Positions 50,529 through 59,240 of a stretch of 64,000 bases of DNA are shown in pieces. The number at the start of each line of letters is the position of its first letter. Within the stretch, counting starts at the first letter, position 1. This DNA is from CAVTHK01 sp964552235 (GTDB lineage Bacteria > Spirochaetota > Spirochaetia > SZUA-6 > CAVTHK01). Where the stretch lies: contig CAZKGO010000009.1 of the NCBI GenBank assembly GCA_964552235.1, forward strand, positions 27,872 through 91,871, written 5' to 3'. A program made the translations under genes and the position numbers. A model generated the notes under the pieces. It worked only from the letters and a program-made list of their open reading frames with translations, made no database searches and had not been told where the DNA came from.

Positions 50529-51010
50529 CGATGACCAGCGGTTCCATCGAAGGAGTGGTGGTCAAGGATCTGCGCAAGTTCGTGGACGACCGAGGATACC
50601 TCGTCGAGACCTTTCGGATCGACGAGTTGCCACCGGGCCTCAGACCGGAAATGAGCTATGTCTCCAGCACCGAACCCGGAGTGAGCCGAGGTCCTCACGA
50701 ACATGCGGCGCAGACCGACCTTTTCGCTTTTGTCGGTCCCGCGAACTTCCGCATCGTGCTATGGGACAACCGGCAGAGCAGCCCGACTTACGGGCATCGC
50801 ATGACGCTGTACTGCGGCGAGGACAGGCCCGCGCTCGTAATCGTTCCGCCCGGCGTGGTCCACGGTTACCTCAACGTGTCGAGGACCCAGCGCGGGTGGG
50901 TCCTGAACTTTCCCGACAAGCTCTACAAGGGACAAAGCAAGAGCGAGCCGGTCGACGAGATCCGACACGAGGATCAGCAGGACGAGTTCTACAAGGACTT
51001 CCTGCGGTGA
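50525..51010 (+). CDS. rfbC: dTDP-4-dehydrorhamnose 3,5-epimerase family protein
   Basis: A 161-residue RmlC-like cupin, third enzyme in dTDP-L-rhamnose synthesis. 'VVVKDLRKFVDDRGYLVETF' and 'SSPTYGHRMTLYCGEDRPAL' with 'IVPPGVVHGYLNVS' are the cupin pattern. It is shorter than classical RmlC (~180) and where those have R-G-L-H-Y-Q with the catalytic histidine it reads 'SRGPHEHAAQTD', so it belongs to a variant subgroup; the histidine is kept. The place between rfbA and rfbD with 4-bp overlaps on both sides makes the epimerase role very likely. Confidence 0.88.
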   Translation: MTMTSGSIEGVVVKDLRKFVDDRGYLVETFRIDELPPGLRPEMSYVSSTEPGVSRGPHEHAAQTDLFAFVGPANFRIVLWDNRQSSPTYGHRMTLYCGEDRPALVIVPPGVVHGYLNVSRTQRGWVLNFPDKLYKGQSKSEPVDEIRHEDQQDEFYKDFLR

Positions 51011-51891
51011 TCTGGCTCGTCGGCGCCCGTGGAATGCTCGGAAGCGAGGTCGCAAAGCAACTGGCGACTTCGGGTCGCCCTTTTCTCGCCACGGACATCG
51101 ACGTCGACATCACAGATCGCGTCCAGATCGGGGCTTTTCTCGAAAAGCAGCAAGGCGCACCGCTCGAATGGATCGTGAACTGCGCCGCCTATACGGCGGT
51201 GGACCGTGCCGAAGACGAGCCGGTCCAGGCCGAAGCGATCAACGGGACTGCGGTGGGCCTGCTCGCCGCCGCCGCCCGCGCCTGCGGAGCCGCCATGCTG
51301 CACGTCTCGACTGACTACGTCTTCGACGGCCTCAAACAGGGCGAGTACCTCGAGACCGACGAGCCGAATCCGATCGGCGCGTACGGAAAGAGCAAGCTCT
51401 CCGGCGAAACCGAGCTGGCGACTACCCTGGAAGCCCACTACATCCTGAGAACTTCGTGGCTCTTCGGCCGTCACGGCGCCAACTTCGTGAATACGATGCT
51501 GAGGCTCTTCGCAGAAAGAGAAACAGTCTCAGTCGTCGCCGACCAGTGGGGAAGCCCCACCTATGCGGTTGATCTGGCGGCCGCGATCGTACGGGTAATG
51601 ACTGCAGGCGAGCCGCGGTACGGCATCTACCACTTCTCCAACGAGGGCAGGACAAGCTGGTTCGAGTTCGCCAGGGAGATTCAGAAGCAGGCGGTGGAAC
51701 GGGGTATGATCCCCAAGCGCGCTACCATCAGGCCGATCACCACAGCGGAGTACGTCAGCAAGGCAAAGAGACCGAACAACTCCTGCATGTCCAAAGAGAA
51801 GTACAAGGCCGCCTTCGGGGCAGCCATCCGCTCATGGCAGGAAGCGCTGGACGCCTATCTGGAGGAGCTCAGTCATGCGCAGGCTGACTAA
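51007..51891 (+). CDS. rfbD: dTDP-4-dehydrorhamnose reductase
   Basis: A 294-residue short-chain dehydrogenase of the RmlD type, which reduces dTDP-4-keto-L-rhamnose to dTDP-L-rhamnose. 'VIWLVGARGMLGSEVAKQLA' is the NAD(P)H site, 'VNCAAYTAVDRAEDEPVQAE' and 'HVSTDYVFDGLKQGEYLETD' are RmlD signatures, and the catalytic Tyr/Lys are in 'GAYGKSKLSGE'. It starts at GTG 51007 overlapping the rfbC stop (GTGA) and overlaps rfbB by 17 bp. Confidence 0.95.
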   Translation: MIWLVGARGMLGSEVAKQLATSGRPFLATDIDVDITDRVQIGAFLEKQQGAPLEWIVNCAAYTAVDRAEDEPVQAEAINGTAVGLLAAAARACGAAMLHVSTDYVFDGLKQGEYLETDEPNPIGAYGKSKLSGETELATTLEAHYILRTSWLFGRHGANFVNTMLRLFAERETVSVVADQWGSPTYAVDLAAAIVRVMTAGEPRYGIYHFSNEGRTSWFEFAREIQKQAVERGMIPKRATIRPITTAEYVSKAKRPNNSCMSKEKYKAAFGAAIRSWQEALDAYLEELSHAQAD

Positions 51892-52951
51892 CATCCTGGT
51901 CACCGGCGGAGCGGGTTTCATCGGATCCAACTTTGTCCGCTTTCTGCTGGGGCAGCCTGATTTCCGGGGGATCGTTGTCAACGTAGACAAGCTGACCTAC
52001 GCGGGAAATCCCGAGAGCCTGGCGGACATCGAGAAGATCCACGGGGGCAGGCGTTACTTTTTCGAGCACGCCGACATCTGCGACCACGAGGCGATGCGCA
52101 CCATCATGCGGCACAGAGACATCGACGCGATCGTGCATTTTGCCGCCGAGTCGCACGTGGATCGCTCGATATTCGGACCCAAGGAGTTCGTGCTCTCGAA
52201 CATCGTCGGCACATACACCCTTCTGGAAGCGGCGCGGGAGCACTGGCGCGAAAGATCCGACACTCTGTTCCATCACGTCAGCACCGACGAGGTCTTCGGC
52301 TCCCTCGCCGAAGGATCATCAGAGATGTTCCGCGAAGATTCTCCTTATGCGCCCCGCAGCCCCTACTCCGCCTCCAAGGCTTCGTCCGACCATCTGGTGC
52401 GCGCCTATCATCACACCTACGGCTTACCGGTGACGATCACCAACTGCAGCAACAACTACGGACCGTACCAGTTCCCGGAAAAACTAGTCCCACTCGTCAT
52501 ACTGAACATCTTGGAAGAAAAGCCGCTGCCGGTGTACGGAGACGGTCGAAACGTCCGCGACTGGCTCTACGTCGAAGATCACGCAGCCGCCGTCTGGCTG
52601 GTCATGCGGAAGGGGCGTACCGGCGAAACGTATCTGATCGGCGGCGGAACGGAGAAGCAGAACATCCAGATCGTCGAGCTGCTCTGCGAGAAAGCTGCGG
52701 CGCTCAGGGGCAAGCCCCGCGACCACTACAAGGGGCTCATCACGTTCGTCAAAGACCGGCCCGGCCACGACAGGCGGTACGCCGTATCCTGCGACAGGAT
52801 CCAGAGAGAGCTCGGGTGGAAGCCGAGCGTCGATTTCGACACGGGCATCGAGAAGACGCTGCGCTGGTACGACGAGCACCGGGACTGGGTGGAACGGGTG
52901 AGAAGCGGGGAGTATCGAAGGTGGATCGCGGTGAACTACGAGAGGCGCTAA
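51875..52951 (+). CDS. rfbB: dTDP-glucose 4,6-dehydratase
   Basis: A 358-residue extended SDR that converts dTDP-glucose to the 4-keto-6-deoxy sugar. 'NILVTGGAGFIGSNFVRFLL' binds NAD, 'FHHVSTDEVFGSLAEGSSEM' carries the Thr/Asp/Glu active-site trio, and 'PYSASKASSDHLVRAYHHTY' the Tyr-x3-Lys pair. 'GDGRNVRDWLYVEDHAAAVW' is also typical. GGAGGAGCTCAGTC precedes ATG 51875. Last gene of rfbACDB; its stop overlaps the convergent regulator gene by 4 bp. Confidence 0.97.
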   Translation: MRRLTNILVTGGAGFIGSNFVRFLLGQPDFRGIVVNVDKLTYAGNPESLADIEKIHGGRRYFFEHADICDHEAMRTIMRHRDIDAIVHFAAESHVDRSIFGPKEFVLSNIVGTYTLLEAAREHWRERSDTLFHHVSTDEVFGSLAEGSSEMFREDSPYAPRSPYSASKASSDHLVRAYHHTYGLPVTITNCSNNYGPYQFPEKLVPLVILNILEEKPLPVYGDGRNVRDWLYVEDHAAAVWLVMRKGRTGETYLIGGGTEKQNIQIVELLCEKAAALRGKPRDHYKGLITFVKDRPGHDRRYAVSCDRIQRELGWKPSVDFDTGIEKTLRWYDEHRDWVERVRSGEYRRWIAVNYERR

Positions 52952-54399
52952 GGCTTTGTTGCGTCGACCAGCGGGAATGTGATGATCCAATTGGTGCGGG
53001 AGTTGGAACTCACAGAAAGCGAACCGCTGAGCTCACCGACCAGAACGGCCAGCACGGCGCTGGTTGGAGGGGCAGTATCGCCGACAGCGGGTTCGACGGT
53101 CACCACGAGCTTGGCTGATCCGCGCTCGGGCGACTCGAGCAGAATCGTTACCGAGCGGGCTTCGGTGCCGGACAGCGCTGAGCGCATGATCTCGTTGACC
53201 GCAAGCACGCAGTAGACCGCTGAGTCCAGGTCTATCTCGACATCACGCACTTCGACACGCGGGCTCTGCGCCTCGGGCTTTCCGCCGCCGCTGCCGCTCA
53301 GCCGCGTGCAGAGCATCTCGAGGCAGCGCGCAAGCTTGCCTGGCTCAAACTGGCCACTCCTTACGATGTCGGGGCGGTTGACGAGGACGCCCTTGGTCTG
53401 TTCGTGGGCGTCGCGGACGGCCCGTCGGATGAGACCCTCTCTCCAGTCCATCTGGTTCGAGTCCGGCGCGTCCCTTCCCAGAAAGTCGCGCATGAGCCGC
53501 CGGTAGGCCTCCAACTGCCCCTCCACGAACCGGTCGCTCTCCTCTCCCGCCTCCTCCTGGAGTATCAGCAGACGAATGAGCTCCGTCTGCACGTACTCGT
53601 CGAGGCTCATGGGCCTGGGGGGGCGCCTGCGGCCCGGCGCGACCCGCTCCTGGCTCGCGCGGGACCGCAGAACGACGACAAAACCGAGCCCGGCCCCGTT
53701 CTCGCCCGTCACGGGAATGGAAGTGACGTCGACCGCAAGAGCGGCCGCGCCGGTGGTCAGAAAAAGGCTCCGTGTCGACTCGCGTTGGGTCTCCACGAGA
53801 TCACGGAAACGCAAAGCGCCGGTTGGCGACGAACCTGACTCCAGGCGCAGATCCACGACACGCTCAAGAGCGCGACCGACCGCACCCCGAGCTGCGGCGC
53901 CCAGCAACTGCTCGGCCGCTGCGTTGAGGAACCGGACGGTTCCCTCGACACCGCATACGAGCATCGGTGCCCCCATGTATCGCAGGATCGAGAGATACCA
54001 GTCCCTCTCGTTCCTGATGTCGGCTTCGGCCCGCGCCTTGTGCAGCGCCATGTCGATGGCGATCTGAAGAGACTTCTCTTCCCACGGTTTGAGCACGTAG
54101 CCGAACGGGGCGGTTTTCCGCGCCCGCTGCACTGTTGCGTCGTCCGAGTGGGCAGTCAGGTAGATCACGGGGATCTTTTGCTCCGCCATGATCTGCCGGG
54201 CAGCGTCGATGCCGTCCATCCCGCCCTTGAGGCGGATATCCATGAGAACCAGGTCCGGCCTGAGGTCGGCAGCTCTCGCTATCGCCTCGGATCCCGTGGC
54301 GGCGACCGCGGGTACAGCGTACCCGAGCTGCCGAAGGCACTCTTCGAGCTCGAGGGCGACGACACCTTCATCTTCGACGATCATGACGGACTCTGGCAT
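52948..54399 (-). CDS. Response regulator-PAS protein with degenerate histidine-kinase-like C-terminus
   Basis: A 483-residue signalling protein. Residues 1-120 are a receiver domain ('ESVMIVEDEGVVALELEECL', phospho-acceptor Asp54 in 'DLVLMDIRLKGGMDG', and Lys in 'GYVLKPWEEKSL'). A PAS domain follows ('LVCGVEGTVRFLNAAAEQLL'). The C-terminal part resembles a HisKA_2/HWE kinase but no phospho-histidine motif is visible, and the ATPase keeps only an N-box-like 'VLAVNEIMRSAL' without clear glycine boxes. It is probably a scaffold or phosphate sink rather than an active kinase. There is no DNA-binding domain. AAGGAGG precedes ATG 54399. It follows the kinase gene by 11 bp in one operon. Confidence 0.85.
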   Translation of the reverse strand: MPESVMIVEDEGVVALELEECLRQLGYAVPAVAATGSEAIARAADLRPDLVLMDIRLKGGMDGIDAARQIMAEQKIPVIYLTAHSDDATVQRARKTAPFGYVLKPWEEKSLQIAIDMALHKARAEADIRNERDWYLSILRYMGAPMLVCGVEGTVRFLNAAAEQLLGAAARGAVGRALERVVDLRLESGSSPTGALRFRDLVETQRESTRSLFLTTGAAALAVDVTSIPVTGENGAGLGFVVVLRSRASQERVAPGRRRPPRPMSLDEYVQTELIRLLILQEEAGEESDRFVEGQLEAYRRLMRDFLGRDAPDSNQMDWREGLIRRAVRDAHEQTKGVLVNRPDIVRSGQFEPGKLARCLEMLCTRLSGSGGGKPEAQSPRVEVRDVEIDLDSAVYCVLAVNEIMRSALSGTEARSVTILLESPERGSAKLVVTVEPAVGDTAPPTSAVLAVLVGELSGSLSVSSNSRTNWIITFPLVDATKP

Positions 54400-54410
54400 G
54401 GACTGCCTCC

Positions 54411-55979
54411 TTAGCGCCGCATCACTACCTGCCCACGGGCACGCGCCCGGGCGTTGACCGGGAAAGTCAAGGAAAACGCGGTGCCGTTCGAAGTGTCGAA
54501 CTCGACGGCGGCGTCGATCTGCTTGGCCAGCGAATCAACGATGCGCATTCCGAGAGTGCGGACACTCGTGGTGTCAACGCCAGCGGCGATTCCGATGCCG
54601 TTGTCGCGGACGGTCAGCTGGCCCTGATCCTGGCCGACGCTTCGCAGTCGTATGGCGACCTCACCCCGGCGCGTGCCGGGAAACGCATGGTTGAGCGCGT
54701 TGGAAACGACCTCGTTGAGGATCAGGCCGCAGGGGATGGCCGTATCGACGTCGAGCCGCAACGGCTCGCAGTCGATCGACAGCACGATGCGCGAACGGTC
54801 GACGCTGTAGGATTCAAAGAGATGCGACGCAAGCGTGTGCACGTACTCGTCGAAGTCCACGACCGACAGGTCTTCGGACCGATAGAGCTTTTCGTGGATC
54901 AGCGAGATGGACCGGATGCGATCCTGAGTCTCCTTGACGATGTCGGCCAGGCTGTTGGTCGCCGAACGCCGGAGCGGAAGTTTGAGCAGACTGGAGACGA
55001 TCTGCAGGTTGTTCTTGACGCGATGGTGCACTTCGCGCAGCAGAAGCTCCTTCTCCTCGAGCGAGGCCCGAATCTTCTCCTCCGCCCGCTTTCGCTCGGC
55101 AATTTCTGCAGCGAGCTCCGCCGTTCTCTGCTCCACGCGCCGTTCGAGCTCTCGATGCGCCTCCCGGAGCTGCATGAGCGCCCCATGCCGGTCGGTGACG
55201 TCGTTGAGGATCACCGTCAGGGATTGCGAAGACTCGCCGGGAACGGGCAGAACGCTCACTGTCACCTTGCGAAGGCCGACCGTCACGGGATCGTCGTGCC
55301 CAATCGTCTGCCGTCCCTGCACGGCGCCTGCCAGGCAGCGCTCGAGTCGCTGCAGGCTCCGCCCCTCGAAGAGCGTGAGAAAAGAGGTTCCAAGCAGGCT
55401 GGTCTCGGGTCTGCCCACAAGAGCCGTCGCGCTGCGGTTTGCGTACACGATCCGGCCGTCCGGCGTCACTTCCAGGATACCCTCAGCCATGTTCCCAAGC
55501 ACCAGCTCGTAGTGATTCTTGGTGTTGAGCAGCTCCTGGGTAATCTCTCGCTTGGTAAGCCCCTCGAGGCCGAGCTCGATCGGGCCGTGGTTCTTGCCCG
55601 CCTCGGACTCGAGCTTGCGCAGCAGTGTGAGCAGGTGATCACCGGTCTGCTGCAGCGGTCCTTTCGCGATGCACGCATTGAAGCCGTACTGCAGGTACCG
55701 GGCATGCTCCTCCGCGGAGATCGCCGACAGCAGCACGAGAAAAGTGTCGTCAAATCGGTTGGTGCTCCGCATGATGGAGCACAGTTTGTCGCCGCTGATA
55801 TTCGGCATGATGAGATCGATGAACACGACGTCGGGTATGTACCCATCCAGCGTCTTCAGAGCGGTCAATCCGTCTGCCGCAGTCCGGACCTCGTAACCGT
55901 GCTTGCCCAGCAGCATCGAGCAGAAGGTGAGGATGGCGGGATCGTTGTCAACTACAAGAATCTTGCGTGGCACCATCAT
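54411..55979 (-). CDS. Receiver-PAS-HisKA_2 sensor histidine kinase
   Basis: A 522-residue soluble histidine kinase. The N-terminal receiver has Asp55 in 'DVVFIDLIMPNISGDKLCSI'. A PAS domain follows ('EGILEVTPDGRIVYANRSAT'), then a coiled coil, then the HisKA_2 motif 'LREVHHRVKNNLQIVSSLL' with the phosphorylatable His, and an ATPase domain with N-box 'LILNEVVSNALNHAFPG' and G1 box 'TVRDNGIGIAAG'. No membrane segment, so it senses an intracellular cue or receives phosphate from another kinase. The start is ATG 55979 (or 55976) with no ribosome binding site, just downstream of an extended -10 box. It is cotranscribed with the regulator at 52948. Confidence 0.92.
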   Translation of the reverse strand: MMVPRKILVVDNDPAILTFCSMLLGKHGYEVRTAADGLTALKTLDGYIPDVVFIDLIMPNISGDKLCSIMRSTNRFDDTFLVLLSAISAEEHARYLQYGFNACIAKGPLQQTGDHLLTLLRKLESEAGKNHGPIELGLEGLTKREITQELLNTKNHYELVLGNMAEGILEVTPDGRIVYANRSATALVGRPETSLLGTSFLTLFEGRSLQRLERCLAGAVQGRQTIGHDDPVTVGLRKVTVSVLPVPGESSQSLTVILNDVTDRHGALMQLREAHRELERRVEQRTAELAAEIAERKRAEEKIRASLEEKELLLREVHHRVKNNLQIVSSLLKLPLRRSATNSLADIVKETQDRIRSISLIHEKLYRSEDLSVVDFDEYVHTLASHLFESYSVDRSRIVLSIDCEPLRLDVDTAIPCGLILNEVVSNALNHAFPGTRRGEVAIRLRSVGQDQGQLTVRDNGIGIAAGVDTTSVRTLGMRIVDSLAKQIDAAVEFDTSNGTAFSLTFPVNARARARGQVVMRR

Positions 55980-55983
55980 ATTT

Positions 55984-55992
55984 AGAATATCA
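55984..55992 (-). promoter_or_regulatory. Possible extended -10 box of the kinase-regulator operon
   Basis: On the minus strand TGATATTCT (55992-55984) resembles an extended -10 element (TG-n-TATTCT); no -35 match is seen. It lies only 4 bases before ATG 55979, which would place the transcript start at the start codon and make the mRNA leaderless, in keeping with the missing Shine-Dalgarno sequence. Confidence 0.35.
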
Positions 55993-56136
55993 CACTAGTA
56001 ATGAGAGCGTTGGGACCGCTTCTTCGCCTGGTGGAATCTGCGGGCCGGAGCCGCCGCTTGCACCGCGGAGACACGTCTAGTCAACAGCATTCCCCTCCAC
56101 TATCCCAAGCAAGCACGAATACGCTGAAGCCGACTA

Positions 56137-57105
56137 CTATTCCTCTCGGCGCGTCGTAAGCGCGGTGTCGCCATCGTATCGCATGTCGAGGACCCTGCCA
56201 CTTCGACAGTACGTTGACCCGCAGATGGGGCACACCAAGACTCCTTCGTTGCGATGCAACAGTCTTGTCTTGCATCGAGGACAGACAAGGATGTCCTCCA
56301 ACGCAGCAGGGGCGGCGGCACGTGCTGCGCCTTTAGTCATTCGCTCAACAAGAACGTACTGCATGAGGGCGAGCTTGGCAGGGCCGAGCACGTAGTCGGA
56401 CATACGTTCCACCGTCGCCAGGATGGAACGCGAAGTCGGAACCGCGTCCAAGAAGCCGTTCATCAGCACACAATCGTGAACCAACTGGTGCACGGTTCCC
56501 ACGCCAGTCTGCTTGAGCACTCGGAAACCGGCTTTCTCGAGGACGCTTTGCATATATGCAGGATGGGTGGCGTACAAAGTCGGCGAGATCTCGATGTGAC
56601 TCTTCATCATGCACGAACGCCCGTACCTGACCATTCGAAGCAGGCTGCGTCCGTTCATGTATGTCAGAAGCATCATCGCACCGGGCGTTAGGACTCGGGC
56701 GATTTCGTCCAGACACACGTCTAAAGAGTCGATGTGATGAAGCAGGCGAATGCACACCCCTCCTGCAAAGACGCCTGTGGCGAACGGCAGACATAACGCA
56801 TTGGCCGCCACGAACTGTGCGCCATCGGTTGGAATGGTTTGGGCAGCCACATGCAAGTGCTTCAGGGAGTAATCGACCAGCACCACCTTCCGTTCTGGAC
56901 TCGCATAAGCTGCATGCAGACGGCCGAAGCCGCATCCGAGGTCAAGGAACCATCCTGACATCTTCGAGACGAAGCGCTTCACCACAGAAATCTCAGCATC
57001 GTGAAGTACCTGCTTTGCCGTACCACGCCAGAAGTCGCGGAAGTCGCAACCTTCGTAGTCAACGATGGCTGGTTTATGAACGCCGGCTGGCGGCGGCTGC
57101 CTCAC
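56137..57105 (-). CDS. Class I SAM methyltransferase with C-terminal zinc ribbon
   Basis: A 322-residue methyltransferase. Motif I is 'GWFLDLGCGFGRLHAAYASP'; 'VLVDYSLKHLHVAAQTIP' binds the ribose, and 'FAGGVCIRLLHHIDSLDVCL' is post-motif. After a linker, residues ~275-310 hold a Trm112-like zinc ribbon, 'ILVCPRCKTRLL' and 'VLVCPICGSTYCRSG', with two Cys-x2-Cys knuckles. Trm112-type domains usually activate methyltransferases in trans; here it is fused. The substrate is unknown, probably a glycan or its lipid carrier by context. It starts at GTG 57105, overlapping the preceding methyltransferase stop by 4 bp, and ends the operon. Confidence 0.85.
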   Translation of the reverse strand: MRQPPPAGVHKPAIVDYEGCDFRDFWRGTAKQVLHDAEISVVKRFVSKMSGWFLDLGCGFGRLHAAYASPERKVVLVDYSLKHLHVAAQTIPTDGAQFVAANALCLPFATGVFAGGVCIRLLHHIDSLDVCLDEIARVLTPGAMMLLTYMNGRSLLRMVRYGRSCMMKSHIEISPTLYATHPAYMQSVLEKAGFRVLKQTGVGTVHQLVHDCVLMNGFLDAVPTSRSILATVERMSDYVLGPAKLALMQYVLVERMTKGAARAAAPAALEDILVCPRCKTRLLHRNEGVLVCPICGSTYCRSGRVLDMRYDGDTALTTRREE

Positions 57106-57896
57106 AGCACGACCTTTCTAGGCCTTGTGGCTCTTGGTCCGGGCGCTGAACCTTTCCTGAAACAGAGCACCGGCTCTGCGGCCCATCGAGGAGAGAACAG
57201 ACGATAAACGATGCCCATGCCGACTGCGAAGAGAGCAGCTTTCGCCGGAGAAACGGCCTTGAGTCGTTTGAAGCGAGTGGAGTCCTTCGGAAGTGGAAGA
57301 TACACCGACTCGAGGGCAAAGCCGAAAGAACTGACGTACTCATGCAGCGTACGGTAAGTGAAGTATCTCAGGTGAGCGTAGAACTCATAACGCGCTTGCG
57401 CATCAAGCGGGTTGTGAAACGTCCGACCGGTGATCAGGAAGGGAAGGACATACATGAGGCCAGCGTAGTTAGGCGTCGAGATGTACAGGTATCCATCATC
57501 CGCCAGGATTCGTCGTATTTCCGCCACAAAGTGGTCGATGTGCACAAGATGCTCGATCGTAGCCAGCGAGATGACCGCATCAAACGCCCCATCCTCGAAA
57601 GGGTATGACTCACCTTCGGCGTCAAGGTCGAACGAGACGGTAGAAAGGCCGCGGCCAGCAAGAGCCTTGATGCAGCTCGGACTCGTGTCATTGCAGACCA
57701 ACTCGGCCTGATACCCATGCTTGATCCGCTCTGCGGCGAGTCCAATGCCAGCTGAGAGATCGATGATACGCCTGTGGCGTCGTTGTTCAAAGACTGCCGG
57801 GAAAACCCTGTGGCGCTCGTGAAAAAGAGGGGTTTGGCTCTGGCCGGACAGATCCTGCAGACGACGCTCCTCTAGCCTGATGGCATCCTCGCTCAC
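57102..57896 (-). CDS. Class I SAM methyltransferase
   Basis: A 264-residue methyltransferase. The SAM-binding motif I is 'RIIDLSAGIGLAAERIKHGY', a slightly unusual D-x-S-x-G-x-G form; 'ELVCNDTSPSCIKALAGRGL' and 'FDAVISLATIEHLVHIDHFV' follow, and 'LADDGYLYISTPNYAGLMYV' is the last strand region. This pattern is common in O-antigen and capsule clusters. GTG 57896 overlaps the ATP-grasp stop by 4 bp and its own stop overlaps the next methyltransferase, so all three are coupled. Confidence 0.86.
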   Translation of the reverse strand: MSEDAIRLEERRLQDLSGQSQTPLFHERHRVFPAVFEQRRHRRIIDLSAGIGLAAERIKHGYQAELVCNDTSPSCIKALAGRGLSTVSFDLDAEGESYPFEDGAFDAVISLATIEHLVHIDHFVAEIRRILADDGYLYISTPNYAGLMYVLPFLITGRTFHNPLDAQARYEFYAHLRYFTYRTLHEYVSSFGFALESVYLPLPKDSTRFKRLKAVSPAKAALFAVGMGIVYRLFSPRWAAEPVLCFRKGSAPGPRATRPRKVVL

Positions 57897-59110
57897 TTGA
57901 CGATCCCTCCTACATCAGTGCCGGGCCTGCGGAATAGCGCCCTGAAAATGCCTGCCGCAAGTCGCACCAAGAGTCCCCCGACCTGTTTCGCAAAGGGACG
58001 CATGTCCGTCCAACTGAATACCGCATCCACGTGAGGCTTCACGTAGGGACGCAACAGAAAACGCAGCGGTTTCTTCACGGTGCGGGCGTAGTGAGCGCAG
58101 GAGTACAGATCTCTGACGAGGTCGACCCAATACACACCGGTGCGCCAGTTCGTGCATTGCGGCGTTACAGACTGAGTGGCGTACATGTACTCCATCAGCG
58201 GGAAATTGACTCCACAACGCACGGATAGGAGCCCTGAACGGTTATAGCGCCCGTTGATTTCCAGAAGCTTATAGACTCCATCACGTGGGTCTTGCTTGAA
58301 CTCCATGCAGGAGTACCCGGCAAACCCTAAACCTTTCAGCAGTCTGATCGCGGAATCCCGCACTTCGGGTACGGATCGGCTCACAACGACGCAAGGCACC
58401 CCTGACTCCGGGGGAGAGAGCCTCACTTTCTGGGCCGTGAAGTCGACCAAGGCGCCAGACTCGGTGAGGAGCGAGTTGTAGTTGATGTTCACAGTGTCCG
58501 GCCCCGGTATGAACTCCTGTAACATCATCGCGTGGCCGCTGTTTCGCGCCGCGCGCAGCTGTCGCACGAGCTCGTCTACCGTGTGCGCCTTGACCAGCTT
58601 CCGCCCAAAAGCGCGGAGGTAACTATGACTCTCGCAGGGCTTGAGCAGGCAGGGGAACCCGATCTCCCGCACAACCGTGTGGACGACCGCATCGTCGGGA
58701 AGCCCAACATACGTCCGCGGATGGGGAACCCCGAGCCTGCGAGCGAGATCGTAAGTGTGCTGCTTCTCGATGATCGTGCGAACGACATCCCAAGGCGGAC
58801 AACGCACGTCAAGGGCAGAGTTGAGCGAGTCCTTGTTCTTCGAGACGGTTTTGAGTGTTTCGTCATCTGCCGGAAACACCACTGCGCGGGGGTACCGGTC
58901 GGAGATCTCCAAAAGGCGCTGAATAAAGAGCCCCTCCTCACGCTCGGGATGGGGCACCCTGATCGCCTCGGCGCAGTAGCGTGAAACCTGGCCCATGTCG
59001 TGATCGTCGTAGAACAGACCCGCAACCGTGACGCCGTTGCGACCAAGAGCCCGAATGAGGCCTATGCCGGTAGTGTGGCACGAGAGCACCAGTACAGCTC
59101 TCACGGGCAT
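57893..59110 (-). CDS. ATP-grasp family ligase
   Basis: A 405-residue ATP-grasp enzyme, which joins a carboxylate (through an acyl phosphate) to an amine or thiol. The N-terminal pre-ATP-grasp part is 'VLVLSCHTTGIGLIRALGRN'; the ATP site has 'FPCLLKPCESHSYLRAF', 'MMLQEFIPGPDTVNINYNSL' and the metal-binding end 'KLLEINGRYNRSGLLSVRCG'. The family is common in surface-glycan loci, with amino-acid or polyamine attachment as likely chemistry. ATG 59110 ('MPVRAVLVLSC') is chosen over further upstream codons, which are unlike the family. It lies 130 bp after the FemAB-like gene. Confidence 0.87.
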   Translation of the reverse strand: MPVRAVLVLSCHTTGIGLIRALGRNGVTVAGLFYDDHDMGQVSRYCAEAIRVPHPEREEGLFIQRLLEISDRYPRAVVFPADDETLKTVSKNKDSLNSALDVRCPPWDVVRTIIEKQHTYDLARRLGVPHPRTYVGLPDDAVVHTVVREIGFPCLLKPCESHSYLRAFGRKLVKAHTVDELVRQLRAARNSGHAMMLQEFIPGPDTVNINYNSLLTESGALVDFTAQKVRLSPPESGVPCVVVSRSVPEVRDSAIRLLKGLGFAGYSCMEFKQDPRDGVYKLLEINGRYNRSGLLSVRCGVNFPLMEYMYATQSVTPQCTNWRTGVYWVDLVRDLYSCAHYARTVKKPLRFLLRPYVKPHVDAVFSWTDMRPFAKQVGGLLVRLAAGIFRALFRRPGTDVGGIVK

Positions 59111-59240
59111 CCCCTGCCGTTCGTCAACCGCCGCAACGCGCCTACCAAGACAAAGCCTTCTCAGTGGCAGAGACTGGCGATGCACACTGCACCCTGCGGC
59201 GCCAACAGAGTCGCAGCACTGCACAGCGAGTTCCTACCGG

